Translations under genes and position numbers: made by a program
Notes under the pieces: generated by a model
Told to the model about the DNA's origin: nothing
Databases searched by the model: none
The model's input: only the letters and a program-made list of their open reading frames with translations
Shown: positions 24,726 through 33,630 of the stretch, in pieces
Position numbering within the stretch: position 1 is the stretch's first letter
Layout: each line of letters begins with the position of its first letter
Assembly: GCA_903909505.1 (NCBI GenBank)
Contig: CAIVVZ010000021.1
Coordinates: forward strand, 1-35,716
DNA from: an uncultured Desulfobacteraceae bacterium
Lineage (GTDB): Bacteria > Desulfobacterota > Desulfobacteria > Desulfobacterales > Desulfatirhabdiaceae
Length of the DNA stretch: 35,716 bases
Direction: 5' to 3'

Positions 24726-26227
24726 CAGGCGGATCCTCCCTGCCAGAGAGGAAGTTCCGCTTCGATCCGCCGGATGGCCGTTGCGATGGCCATAGCAGTG
24801 CCCAGATATATCATGTTGCGGAAGAATGTTATCTGCAGATCGTAGTATGCGATGATCACCTGACTGAAAATAAGTGATAGAACCATCAGGGCAATGGATT
24901 TAAAATAAGGGTCTTTCATGCTGCGGTAATCAATGACCGCCTGAATTATGGCTGTTCCGAAAAAGAGCCAGAAGATAATGAACCCGACGAAGCCGGTCTT
25001 GACCCACATCCAATAGATACAGTTGTGCGGGATGTATTCCCAGAGCGGAAAATCAACCTTGTCAAGCGGCATGATGATTTCGTACTTATTGCCGAAGCCG
25101 ATCCCCAAAGGATGGTGGCGAATGGTCTGTTTCAGATTTACCAGTTCCGCCTTACGATAATAGTTGGAACTCTCGTCTTCTGTCCCTTTTTGTTCGACGA
25201 AGACCGATTTTATCTTCTGCACCGGCATTCCCAGTTTACTGCTGCTATTCCAGAACGCACCTGCATAAAGCAACATCAGCATTATCAATGGAGCCATGAT
25301 CTTGAAAGCAACAATTTTCCTGTCCCTCGGCAGCATGACAACCACCATGAAAAGGCTGAAGCCGAGTGTGCCATAAACGATACGGCGCTGAGCGAGGAGA
25401 AAGGTAAAAAAAGTCGTCGGCAGGAAAGCAGCAGCAAATTTGAATTCTTTTCCCCGGTAGTCTAGAAAGTAAAAGCAGGCCACAAGCACAAAGACCGAGC
25501 TTATGAAGAGTGCGTCTTCATGACCGGTGATGGCGCGGATACCTGTTAAATCGCCATGCAGCGTGACCACATAGCGCCAGCATCCTTGCAGCCCCTTGAC
25601 GACGATCGTCATGAGGATTATCCAGATGCAACACCTCACCTGCCGCTGGTTTCGGATGACCTGAGAAGTGATAAAATACATTCCACAAAGGTAGTAGAGC
25701 GCTCTAATTTCCCAAAGCGAGTTTTTCCAATTTCCACCCCGCAAAAGCCCATAACCGGTAAAAAAAATAAGCATACCCAAGAAAACGACTGCAATGCCAA
25801 AATTGGGGATGGTATAGAGATGCCACTCCCGGCTTGTCACGGCGCGCAGAAACCAGAACGCGATCATCAGGCCTATCACGACTTCCACAGGGTTAAAAAT
25901 CAGTGCGCCGATACCGGTGGTTAGATTTAAATTGAGGAAGAACGGAATTTTTTGGGTAACGATGTCCTTGATCCCGAAAATCTGGAACTGTTCAAGTAAA
26001 AGCGAGGCGCACAGCAGTGTATATACACCGAGTTCGAGATACCGCATCAGTAAAAAAAGGAAGACCAGGACGACGCACAGCGCAGGTATAATAAAGAGGT
26101 TGCCATGTGTAACGAAAAGGAGGATAGCGCCAAGTATTGAAAAAAGTACAGCCAGCATGTATGGCTTGAGCTGTTCCTGAAACGTCAACACAGACAACTG
26201 TTTTCGATCGATCGACGAAATTGCCAT
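24725..26227 (-). CDS. Wzy-type polymerase / O-antigen ligase family membrane protein
   Basis: A 500-residue multi-spanning inner-membrane protein with about 11-12 hydrophobic helices and a large periplasmic loop in the C-terminal third. The loop region SSNYYRKAELVNLKQTIRHH, PLGIGFGNKYE and IPHNCIYWMWVKTG is typical of the O-antigen ligase/Wzy_C family (PF04932-like), where an N-x-x-R/RHHPLGIGFG block and a PHN motif are conserved. It probably polymerises flipped repeat units in the periplasm; ligase activity cannot be excluded. It follows the 44-codon membrane gene by 6 bases and overlaps the flippase gene by one base. Confidence 0.85.
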   Translation of the reverse strand: MAISSIDRKQLSVLTFQEQLKPYMLAVLFSILGAILLFVTHGNLFIIPALCVVLVFLFLLMRYLELGVYTLLCASLLLEQFQIFGIKDIVTQKIPFFLNLNLTTGIGALIFNPVEVVIGLMIAFWFLRAVTSREWHLYTIPNFGIAVVFLGMLIFFTGYGLLRGGNWKNSLWEIRALYYLCGMYFITSQVIRNQRQVRCCIWIILMTIVVKGLQGCWRYVVTLHGDLTGIRAITGHEDALFISSVFVLVACFYFLDYRGKEFKFAAAFLPTTFFTFLLAQRRIVYGTLGFSLFMVVVMLPRDRKIVAFKIMAPLIMLMLLYAGAFWNSSSKLGMPVQKIKSVFVEQKGTEDESSNYYRKAELVNLKQTIRHHPLGIGFGNKYEIIMPLDKVDFPLWEYIPHNCIYWMWVKTGFVGFIIFWLFFGTAIIQAVIDYRSMKDPYFKSIALMVLSLIFSQVIIAYYDLQITFFRNMIYLGTAMAIATAIRRIEAELPLWQGGSA

Positions 26228-26233
26228 AAGCCT

Positions 26234-26368
26234 CTAAAACCGCATGTACGTGATAATAAGCACAAGTGTGATGGCGCAGGTCAACCCAACTATCACCCTG
26301 CTGTCGATGCGTTCCGCGTACGCACCGGTGAGGAGAAAAATAACGATCATGCCCATTACCATTGTCAT
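26234..26368 (-). CDS. Small membrane protein of 44 residues
   Basis: An unrecognised small protein (MTMVMGMIVIFLLTGAYAER, then a second hydrophobic segment GLTCAITLVLIITYMRF). Two predicted membrane helices are joined by a short charged turn (ERIDSR). ATG 26368 begins one base after the stop of the co-polymerase gene, so translation is probably coupled; the frame extends upstream to 26428 but would overlap that gene. It sits between Wzc-type and Wzy-type genes, and a role in the polymerase/co-polymerase complex is possible but inferred from position only. Confidence 0.6.
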   Translation of the reverse strand: MTMVMGMIVIFLLTGAYAERIDSRVIVGLTCAITLVLIITYMRF

Positions 26369-26369
26369 C

Positions 26370-28826
26370 TCAGACCAACCTGTAGAGCCAATCGGGAATC
26401 CAGTATTGGAAATAGTTAAACACCACACCGATTATTTTTTCCGCAGGCAGTCTCTCGATGGCGGATTCGACGGCCTTGCGCTTGGTCTCATAAAGCATAA
26501 CCACAAAAAGGATGCCGTCGGTATACGGTGCCAGCAGTAGCCCCCCGGAACTGGTCAGTATCTCCGGGGCTTCGATAAGGGTAAAGCTGAAACGTCCACG
26601 TAGCGTTTCCAGGAAATTGTGTAGGGAGGGTGAATTATACAGCACGTTTGGATCTTCGCCCGGGATACCGGCAGGCAAGAGACTGAGTCCTGGTGTGTCG
26701 AGTTTCACGATGGCCTTGTCGATGGTGACTCTCCGCTCCAACACATCGGCCAAACCGGGTGAATTGGCGAATCCCAGGGCCTTGGAAAGGGACGCTTCCT
26801 TGAAATTGGCATCCACAAGCAGAACGGGTTTTTTGAGATCTGCAGCCAATACGGCCCCCAGATTTATCGTCAGAAACGTCTTGCCCTCTCCGGATCTCGC
26901 ACTCGTGATCAGCCAGAGCAGGTGGTCAGGCTCGGCATAAGTATTACGTGCCACCGCAACGATGTTGTGCAGCCGTTCACGGTAATCTTCGTAGGCTGTT
27001 GCTTCAGGGGTTCCCCTTAAATACAAACGATCGAAACCTGTGGTGTAGGCAGCAAGATTGGCGGGTATCTCTGGCGGTAAAACGAACAGGCGTGCGCAAA
27101 AGATCTTGCGCAACCCGCTTTTAAGGGGTCGCAGAGGGGAAATTGAATCCACCCAGGACCGATGAGGCGCATTACCGTGCAAACGGTTCGGCATGCCGGT
27201 GAATTGTGCAGGGAAAAAGCGCCGTCTCAGCCAAGCCAGTAGGTGGAATGGCTCCATCTCTCCAAAATCATACAGCTTAGGCAAGGTGCCCACCAGTCGC
27301 AGCTGTGTCCTCCGCAGCAGTTCGCCGGTTCTCACCAGTCGCGGATCAGTAAATTCCAGAAGAAAAACAAGAAGAAATCCCAAGCATATGCCACCGGCAA
27401 TACCACCAATGACAAACAACTTTCGATTCGGCTTGTGACGGGACAGAGAGACCACCGGCGGCTCGATGATGGTGAATCGGTTGGCCTGCTGAGCGATCTC
27501 CACCTCACGGGTGACCCGTGCCTGTTCTAATTTTACGCGAAGGGTATCATAGAGTTCCTGGGTCAGCTTGAGTTCGCGCTCCATGCGCGCCTGTTCCTTC
27601 TCCAATCCAGGAGCTTCGACAAGCTTCTTGCGTGTCTCCTCCTGCAATTTTCGATACTCCGATATTCTTTGTTCCAGAACCTTCGTCTTGATGTGTGCAT
27701 CCTCTAGCCGTGCCGATACCTCCTGATACACCGGTGACCGGATTTCTTGGGTTTCTGCTGCCTCATTCTTCTTTTTCTCATCATCCAGCAGACGTTTGAT
27801 AGCATCAATTTCGCGCTGCAGCTTGAGCACCTCCGGGTGGGATTTTTCGCGAGTGGCGAGCAGATTGCTCATCCGCAGCTGCAGTTCATGATATTGCCTC
27901 TGATAGGGAGTATCCTGGAGATAAAGCGTCTGTGAGATGACCATGGGCTTTTCACCGGAGAGTCGGTCGCCGAGAAGGTTTTCATTTAAGCGTTCCTGCT
28001 TGAGGTCCAGTTCCGCTTCCATTCCCTTGGTGCGGTACTCATTCAATTGTCCCCCAAGGCTGTTAATCTGTCCCAGGATCTCGATATTGCTCTGGCGGAA
28101 ATGTTGCAATGCGTTTTGGGTTTTTTCCAATTCCTGGCGATAGTAATCCACCTGCTGCTCAATCAGATTCACCGCAACGACTGCCTCGCGCCTGCTGCCC
28201 TGAAGACTCTTTTCGATGAAGAGTTGGCTGATGGTCTCCACCATTATTTTGGCCAAAATCGGTTCACGCGCCGTGCAGGCGATCTGGAAGGAATCCGATG
28301 TCAATCCGAGCAGATGGATGTTCCTGCGCAGATTAGCGACTGCATTTTCCATTTCGATGTCGCTCTTCACATTTTTAATCTTAAAACGCAACTTGCCGCC
28401 AATAACACCGGATACTGTGTTTTGAATCCAGGTATATCCGGAGTATATTGTGTTTATAGTATTAAGTTGCGTTGTAGGGTTAAGAATTCTCAATTTTTGG
28501 ATTGTTTGTTCAAGAAGAGGGCGGCTGTATAAGATCTTCTCGAACGATCCGAGGCGATTGGTATCGGCCATCGCCACCGCCGTATCATATCGCACCAGGG
28601 GGTTGAGAATATCCTCTTTGCCCAACAAGATTGTCGTGGAGGATATGTACTCGTCCTTGATGAGAAAGGAGAGCAGTACCGCGAATATGGGCGTTAGTAC
28701 TACCAACAGCAGGAAAACACGCTTGCGCCGAAAAAAGATCTCAAGCAGGTAGCGCAGACTGAAATCCCCGGCCACGGGGGATCCTGGATTGCGCAAGGGG
28801 TTTTTAATCGGTATCGAGGTCGTCAT
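26370..28826 (-). CDS. Wzc/GumC-type co-polymerase with BY-kinase-like domain
   Basis: An inner-membrane chain-length regulator of 818 residues. The Wzz domain begins with a membrane helix (about 36-56). A large periplasmic part with coiled coils (about 205-450) follows, and a PNRKLFVIGGIAGGICLGF segment opens the second helix (about 468-492). The cytoplasmic domain (about 600-818) is like bacterial tyrosine kinases: Walker A SARSGEGKT (642-650) and a Walker A' region VLLVDANFKE (Asp672). The usual Walker B D-T-P-P is altered to LIEAPE (Glu752), and no dense C-terminal Tyr cluster exists, only Y805, Y808 and Y815 in YFQYWIPDWLY. Kinase activity is therefore uncertain. It lies 12 bases downstream of the Wza-type gene, and no Wzb-type phosphatase gene is in the window. 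Confidence 0.9.
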   Translation of the reverse strand: MTTSIPIKNPLRNPGSPVAGDFSLRYLLEIFFRRKRVFLLLVVLTPIFAVLLSFLIKDEYISSTTILLGKEDILNPLVRYDTAVAMADTNRLGSFEKILYSRPLLEQTIQKLRILNPTTQLNTINTIYSGYTWIQNTVSGVIGGKLRFKIKNVKSDIEMENAVANLRRNIHLLGLTSDSFQIACTAREPILAKIMVETISQLFIEKSLQGSRREAVVAVNLIEQQVDYYRQELEKTQNALQHFRQSNIEILGQINSLGGQLNEYRTKGMEAELDLKQERLNENLLGDRLSGEKPMVISQTLYLQDTPYQRQYHELQLRMSNLLATREKSHPEVLKLQREIDAIKRLLDDEKKKNEAAETQEIRSPVYQEVSARLEDAHIKTKVLEQRISEYRKLQEETRKKLVEAPGLEKEQARMERELKLTQELYDTLRVKLEQARVTREVEIAQQANRFTIIEPPVVSLSRHKPNRKLFVIGGIAGGICLGFLLVFLLEFTDPRLVRTGELLRRTQLRLVGTLPKLYDFGEMEPFHLLAWLRRRFFPAQFTGMPNRLHGNAPHRSWVDSISPLRPLKSGLRKIFCARLFVLPPEIPANLAAYTTGFDRLYLRGTPEATAYEDYRERLHNIVAVARNTYAEPDHLLWLITSARSGEGKTFLTINLGAVLAADLKKPVLLVDANFKEASLSKALGFANSPGLADVLERRVTIDKAIVKLDTPGLSLLPAGIPGEDPNVLYNSPSLHNFLETLRGRFSFTLIEAPEILTSSGGLLLAPYTDGILFVVMLYETKRKAVESAIERLPAEKIIGVVFNYFQYWIPDWLYRLV

Positions 28827-28838
28827 AATTCTTTCAGC

Positions 28839-29870
28839 CTATTTGATGACGTTTGCCATGGTTACTCCCAGCAGGATCGTATTCATCGACGGTGTCAGCT
28901 GGGTGATGACGTAGTTGAAGGACGCGATGCCTTTGCGCGGTACATACATCACATCCCCCGATTCGATGGAGGGAATGTGGCCGGCCTCGCCTTTCATCAT
29001 CTGGGCCACGTTCACCTCATACATTTTCGGTGGTCCATCTTTCTCCCGCCGCAATATCCGAACCGCGTTGAGCTGCGCGTCACGGGTTTCCCCGCCCGCC
29101 ATGGCGATGGCCCGCAGCACATCATCTTTTTGCCCGCGGGAAAAGACCCCCGGACGGCTCACCTCGCCCAAGACATAGAACGTGTTCTCATCGCTTGCTT
29201 TTACATACACGGTATCCTCTGGCATCATGGAGATGTTCAAGGTGCGATCCCCCTTACGCAGCAAGTCATAGAGGTCGATTTCAATCACGGTGCCCTGGCC
29301 GCGCAACACTGTACAACCGCGCATATCCGCTTTGTCTGTCAACCCTTCCGCCCGGGCCAGTGCGCTCAACAGCAGCGGCCGTCCTGGGAAATTATACTGA
29401 CCGGGCTTCCGCACTTCACCGAGTACGAATATCCTGTTGTTGTTGTATTCCTCGACAATGATACTGATCTTTGGATTGATATAGAGTGGCTTGAGTGATT
29501 CTTCTATCTTTCCCGCGGCCTCTTCACGTGTCAGCCCTTCAAGATTAAGCACGCCGACCCAGGGCAATGTGATTTTCCCGTCCGGTCCGATCACATATTT
29601 GCGGTTAATTTCAGCGATGTCCATAGCATACAACTGTATCTGATCTCCAGCGCCGAGCCGGTAATCGCCGCTTTCCGTCTCCAACATCTTACGTTGCGCC
29701 TCTGTCAGACCACGGCGAGGTTGCTCACTTTCTGCAGAGGGAGCCTGCGGAAGAGGGGGAAGGGATTGTGTAGAACAGCCTGAAACAAGTACCTGCACAA
29801 GAAAGAACAAAGCAAGAAAGATTCTTCTGAAGATTCGTTCATCCGATTTTTTCCGGTCAGTATTATTCAT
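28839..29870 (-). CDS. wza: Wza-type polysaccharide export lipoprotein
   Basis: A 343-residue outer-membrane lipoprotein that would form the export channel. The signal peptide ends in lipobox LVSGC (Cys32). The poly-export domain (about 68-145) begins YRLGAGDQIQLYAMDIAEIN and contains ITLPWVGVLNLEGLT. Two SLBB domains follow (RIFVLGEVRKPGQYNFPG at about 146, TFYVLGEVSRPGVFSRGQ at about 230). The C-terminal segment LTPSMNTILLGVTMANVIK may be the membrane-inserted helix. No clear ribosome binding site precedes the ATG, which lies 10 bases after the hydrolase gene. It works with the co-polymerase gene directly downstream. Confidence 0.93.
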   Translation of the reverse strand: MNNTDRKKSDERIFRRIFLALFFLVQVLVSGCSTQSLPPLPQAPSAESEQPRRGLTEAQRKMLETESGDYRLGAGDQIQLYAMDIAEINRKYVIGPDGKITLPWVGVLNLEGLTREEAAGKIEESLKPLYINPKISIIVEEYNNNRIFVLGEVRKPGQYNFPGRPLLLSALARAEGLTDKADMRGCTVLRGQGTVIEIDLYDLLRKGDRTLNISMMPEDTVYVKASDENTFYVLGEVSRPGVFSRGQKDDVLRAIAMAGGETRDAQLNAVRILRREKDGPPKMYEVNVAQMMKGEAGHIPSIESGDVMYVPRKGIASFNYVITQLTPSMNTILLGVTMANVIK

Positions 29871-29879
29871 TATTAATTT

Positions 29880-31472
29880 CTATTTTAAATTAAAACGCCA
29901 ATGGACGGCGCTTCGCGCTGCGACATTGAGTATCCGCAAAGGTGATACCGATTCCGTCAGTGCCATAACCCGTGGGACTATGCTGTCCAAGGCAAAGGCC
30001 GACCCCGCATCGACCATGAGTCCATCCCATTTTAAACGGAGGTTTCGCGGTACGCCTGACTTGTTAACGGCGATCACGGATGCCACGCCGGTACTGTAAT
30101 CAAGAGATGCGAAAACAGAAACGTTCTCAGGAGGAGAGGAGCCCTCCCAATGAGTCAGCATTAACGCACTGCCGAAACCGGCGCCGGCGCCGTCTGCGTT
30201 TCGATACAGGGCATAGGCTGCAGCTGCGAATGAGCCATCCGCTGGTGTAGACCAATAGGAAGCCAGGTCAACGCCTTCCCGACCCAGAATGCCAAGTATG
30301 TCGGCAAGGGCCAAAGCACCACTGATATCCTCTTCGCCGCCCCAGTTGTATTCCGTCAGCCCGATCTTGGTGCCGGGGTAAGTTTCGGCTACCCAGCGCT
30401 TGAGTCTTGGAATCAGATTGACCTTTGCATTGATCCACGAAGGATCCGGATAATTCGGATCCCAAAGCGACCGAATCGTTTCCAATCGCAGTCGTGTCGC
30501 TGACAGGTCCACCGCAGGCGAAAAAACGTTCTGTGCCTGTGGATAGAAATGGACGGTCACATAATCAAGCAACCTCACCCCGCCGATACTTTCCTGGGTT
30601 CGCATCTGCCTCATGAACCAGGGCAGAAAATCTTCGCCACCGTGACGGCGCCGATCATCGTTCCCTTTGGTCTCTATATCTTTTGCAGATTGGAAATATG
30701 CAGGCCAGCCCCATAGTTCCGGGCCGGCGATTTCCGCCTCCGGTACAGCTTTCTTAATCGCTTTGGCCATATTCACGAATCGGCTCAGGTATTCGTCATA
30801 AGACACCGGTTCGGGATGTATGTCACGGTGCGTAAGGTGCCACAGCATCGGCTCGTTTCCAAGAGCAAATACGATACGGCGTTCAGAGAAAAGCTTGGGG
30901 AATTGTTTCTTCATCTCCTGCACCCAGGCCACGATGAACTCCGGGTTGGCAACAATGGCGGAATCGGCTCTGTCGTTGCCGACCACTGGCGCACCATCCG
31001 GTCGAATCCCGTTGCCGGCGTCCGGCCGATAGGGGTCTTGTCCCTGCTGAGGCCCGTATCTTTTGATTGAATAGCTATGGGAAATGGTATCCTTAGCTAC
31101 GAAGCCGATTAAAGGAAGATTAAAGAAAACGCGTGTGCCTGCCCGCTCTGCGCGTTCCAGAAAATTTTGCCAGGCGTTCGGACCGACTGCAACATTTTCA
31201 AAGTACCAGTCTTTTCCTGTATTCCAGGCATTGCCGAGTTGCCAATTGTAACGCTCAGAGGTATTTCCACCCCAGCGTATCAACGGCACTTTCCACTTTG
31301 TCACCGTGGATGCCGAAGGCGCAGCTAGCCCATAGATATCGGGGGAAATCTCGACCGGTACAGACGGTTGACTGATAATGCACGTGAAGTCCGCCTTGGG
31401 CTCTTGACCTTGCGCTTCCCAAGTAAAAAGACATAAAAGACAATAAATAAGCCTTGTGATAAAGTCTTTCAT
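29880..31472 (-). CDS. Secreted GH44-family glycoside hydrolase
   Basis: A 530-residue exported hydrolase with an N-terminal signal peptide (about 1-22). It fits glycoside hydrolase family 44: VPLIRWGGNTSERYNWQLGN (about 62-81), the acid/base motif ALGNEPMLWH (Glu207) and the nucleophile motif GLTEYNWGG (Glu374). The C-terminal beta domain (about 440-530) is usual for the family. GH44 enzymes are endo-beta-1,4-glucanases or xyloglucanases, so a beta-glucan-like backbone in this EPS is possible. Its place between acyltransferase and Wza genes suggests a periplasmic or outer-face role in trimming or releasing the polymer, as other EPS loci use a resident hydrolase or lyase. This is inference. 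It starts one base after the acyltransferase gene's stop region. Confidence 0.88.
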   Translation of the reverse strand: MKDFITRLIYCLLCLFTWEAQGQEPKADFTCIISQPSVPVEISPDIYGLAAPSASTVTKWKVPLIRWGGNTSERYNWQLGNAWNTGKDWYFENVAVGPNAWQNFLERAERAGTRVFFNLPLIGFVAKDTISHSYSIKRYGPQQGQDPYRPDAGNGIRPDGAPVVGNDRADSAIVANPEFIVAWVQEMKKQFPKLFSERRIVFALGNEPMLWHLTHRDIHPEPVSYDEYLSRFVNMAKAIKKAVPEAEIAGPELWGWPAYFQSAKDIETKGNDDRRRHGGEDFLPWFMRQMRTQESIGGVRLLDYVTVHFYPQAQNVFSPAVDLSATRLRLETIRSLWDPNYPDPSWINAKVNLIPRLKRWVAETYPGTKIGLTEYNWGGEEDISGALALADILGILGREGVDLASYWSTPADGSFAAAAYALYRNADGAGAGFGSALMLTHWEGSSPPENVSVFASLDYSTGVASVIAVNKSGVPRNLRLKWDGLMVDAGSAFALDSIVPRVMALTESVSPLRILNVAARSAVHWRFNLK

Positions 31473-31473
31473 A

Positions 31474-32061
31474 TCATTGGGACTTCCTTGAATCGGGCAG
31501 AGAGGACTCGGTTATAGAAAGTTCACGTATAATCTTTGTCGGAACCCCGCCCACAAGAAAGTTTGCCGCTACGTCTTCAACCACAACGGCGCCGGCGGCA
31601 ACCACAGCCCCTTCGCCGATGGTAACTCCGGGCAGCACAGTGACGCGCGCACCTAACCATGCCCCACGGCCGACACGGATAGGCCTGGCCACAACTGCTC
31701 CCGCCCGAAAATTCGCAGTACCCATCTCATGCGTGTTGGTGATGAACAGACAGTTCATCCCCACGGAAACATTGTCTTCCAAAATCAGGTTCGCACCTAG
31801 GTTGAAGGTGATGTTCTCATTGAGATAGCAGTCCTTCCCGATGACCAGGCGACGGGTAACGGCACCGGAGCCGGTCAGTCGCATAGGACCGGATATGACT
31901 GTTCCATGGCCGATAGATATGCCGGCCAAGCGGTACAAGCTCGGACGGATACGGATGAAAGCTTCTGAAGGCAAAAGTCCGACAAGGCCTTGAACAAAGA
32001 GCAGATATGGATGGCATCCGCCAATTTCAGACTTGAGAACATTGGTAAGTTTTCCAGCCAT
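31474..32061 (-). CDS. Left-handed beta-helix acyltransferase
   Basis: A 195-residue hexapeptide-repeat acyltransferase. Repeats: LVIGKDCYLNENITFNLGAN, LILEDNVSVGMNCLFITNTH, VGRGAWLGARVTVLPGVT and IGEGAVVAAGAVVVEDVAAN, closing GGVPTKIIRE. The probable catalytic His is in TNTHEMG. It belongs with the two proteins encoded at 22.1-23.2 kb. AGGTCG lies upstream of the ATG, and a 114-base gap separates it from manC, the largest gap in the operon, so a local promoter is possible. It probably O-acetylates an EPS residue. Confidence 0.88.
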   Translation of the reverse strand: MAGKLTNVLKSEIGGCHPYLLFVQGLVGLLPSEAFIRIRPSLYRLAGISIGHGTVISGPMRLTGSGAVTRRLVIGKDCYLNENITFNLGANLILEDNVSVGMNCLFITNTHEMGTANFRAGAVVARPIRVGRGAWLGARVTVLPGVTIGEGAVVAAGAVVVEDVAANFLVGGVPTKIIRELSITESSLPDSRKSQ

Positions 32062-32175
32062 GTTATCGACCTGTTCTACGGTGCCGTTTATTAAGTATAT
32101 AAAATCTATTATTAAATATGAATACTAACAGTTCTCAAAGAGTAAGGCAATTTCAGATTATTCTTGGCTTTCGTC
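32062..32175 (-). promoter_or_regulatory. Candidate internal promoter in the largest operon gap
   Basis: This AT-rich gap lies between manC and the next gene. On the minus strand TTGAGA (32138-32133) is followed after 18 bases by TAATAA (32114-32109), a fair sigma-70-like pair ahead of the acyltransferase start at 32061. The -10 match is imperfect, so this is only a candidate. Confidence 0.3.
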
Positions 32176-33603
32176 TCATGCTGATCTTCCATAAACATCC
32201 TCAAACCGGACGATGTCGTCTTCCCCCAAATAACTGCCGGACTGGACCTCGATCAGCTCCAGCGGAATCACTCCCGGATTCTCCAGCCGATGGGTGACTC
32301 CAAGCGGGATATAGGTGGATTGGTTTTCCGTCAGCAGAAAGACTTCTTGATCCTTTGTGACACGCGCTGTCCCTTTTACCACAATCCAATGCTCGGCGCG
32401 ATGGTGGTGCATCTGAAGGGAAAGGCTTGCCCCAGGATTGACCGTAATCCGTTTTACCTGAAACCTTTCGGCCTTATCCACCGACTGATAAGCGCCCCAG
32501 GGTCGATATACCTTGCGATGCACCAGCGTCTCCGGTCGATTCCGGGCATTGAGCTGTTTGACAATGGACTTCACATCCTGAACACGGTCTCTTCTGGCAA
32601 CCAGAATCGCATCGGCGGTTTCCACGATGATATGATCTTCAAGGCCGACGGCAGCAACGAGTCTTTCATCCGCAAAGATGTAGCAATTCTTCGTATCATG
32701 CAGATACACATCTCCCTTCAGCACGTTGCCGTTATCATCGGGCTTGCCGATTTCATAAAGGGCGGACCACGACCCGACATCGCACCATCCGGCATTCATG
32801 GGGCAGACCACCGCATCCGCGGTTTTTTCCATTACCGCGTAATCAATCGAGTCGCTCGGACAGGCTGAAAAAATATCCTTTTCTAGACGGATGAAATCCG
32901 GATCCATGATAGCCTGAGCGTATACTTTCCGACAACTGCCTGCCATTTCCGGCGAACATCTTTCCAGCTCTGCAAGATAGTGTCTTGCGGTAAACATGAA
33001 CATCCCGCTGTTCCAGAAATAATCTCCCGATGCCACATAACCTTGTGCCGTAATCCCATCTGGTTTTTCCACAAAGCAGTCCACATTCAGGACCGCATTC
33101 TCATTACCGCTATGTTTCGGCGGGCTGCTGGCCTTGATGTAGCCGTATCCGGTCTCGGGTCCGGTGGGACATACCCCGAATGTAACCAGCTTCCCCGAAA
33201 CAGCCGCATGCGTTACGGTTTCAATCGCCTGATGAAATGAGCCGATATCGTCAATCACATGATCAGCGGGCAGTATCAGCAATACCGGATTTTCAGCATA
33301 GGTCAAAGCATGCAAGGCAGCCACGGCAATGGCCGGAGCCGTATTTCTGCCAATGGGCTCCAGTATGATGGACAATGGTTTTATGTTCAACTGCCGCATC
33401 TGTTCGGCGACCATGAACCGATGATCCGCGTTGCAGACCAGAATCGGATCAGTCATATCCGGAATGCCGACCGTTCGCAAGACGGTATTTTGGAGCATCG
33501 TTTGCGAATTAACCAGCGGCAGAAACTGTTTGGGATAAAGCTCCCGCGACAGGGGCCAAAGCCTGCTGCCCGTGCCGCCCGAAAGTATTACTGGAATAAT
33601 CAT
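32176..33603 (-). CDS. manC: Mannose-1-phosphate guanylyltransferase / mannose-6-phosphate isomerase (type II)
   Basis: A 475-residue bifunctional enzyme of the AlgA/ManC family that makes GDP-mannose from mannose-1-phosphate and GTP, with a C-terminal isomerase domain. The N-terminal domain opens IIPVILSGGTGSRLWPLSRE and YPKQFLPL, and has ILPADH and VEKPD. The cupin-type isomerase domain (about 355-470) has RPWGAYQSVD, FQVKRITVNPGASLSLQMHH, HRAEHWIVVKGTARV and YIPLGVTHRLENPG. GGAG lies upstream of the ATG. It is 27 bases downstream of manB, so both steps from mannose-6-phosphate to GDP-mannose are encoded side by side, implying a mannose- or GDP-mannose-derived sugar in the EPS. Confidence 0.95.
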   Translation of the reverse strand: MIIPVILSGGTGSRLWPLSRELYPKQFLPLVNSQTMLQNTVLRTVGIPDMTDPILVCNADHRFMVAEQMRQLNIKPLSIILEPIGRNTAPAIAVAALHALTYAENPVLLILPADHVIDDIGSFHQAIETVTHAAVSGKLVTFGVCPTGPETGYGYIKASSPPKHSGNENAVLNVDCFVEKPDGITAQGYVASGDYFWNSGMFMFTARHYLAELERCSPEMAGSCRKVYAQAIMDPDFIRLEKDIFSACPSDSIDYAVMEKTADAVVCPMNAGWCDVGSWSALYEIGKPDDNGNVLKGDVYLHDTKNCYIFADERLVAAVGLEDHIIVETADAILVARRDRVQDVKSIVKQLNARNRPETLVHRKVYRPWGAYQSVDKAERFQVKRITVNPGASLSLQMHHHRAEHWIVVKGTARVTKDQEVFLLTENQSTYIPLGVTHRLENPGVIPLELIEVQSGSYLGEDDIVRFEDVYGRSA

Positions 33604-33630
33604 ATCTTTTTCTCCACTTTTTCTTATCGG

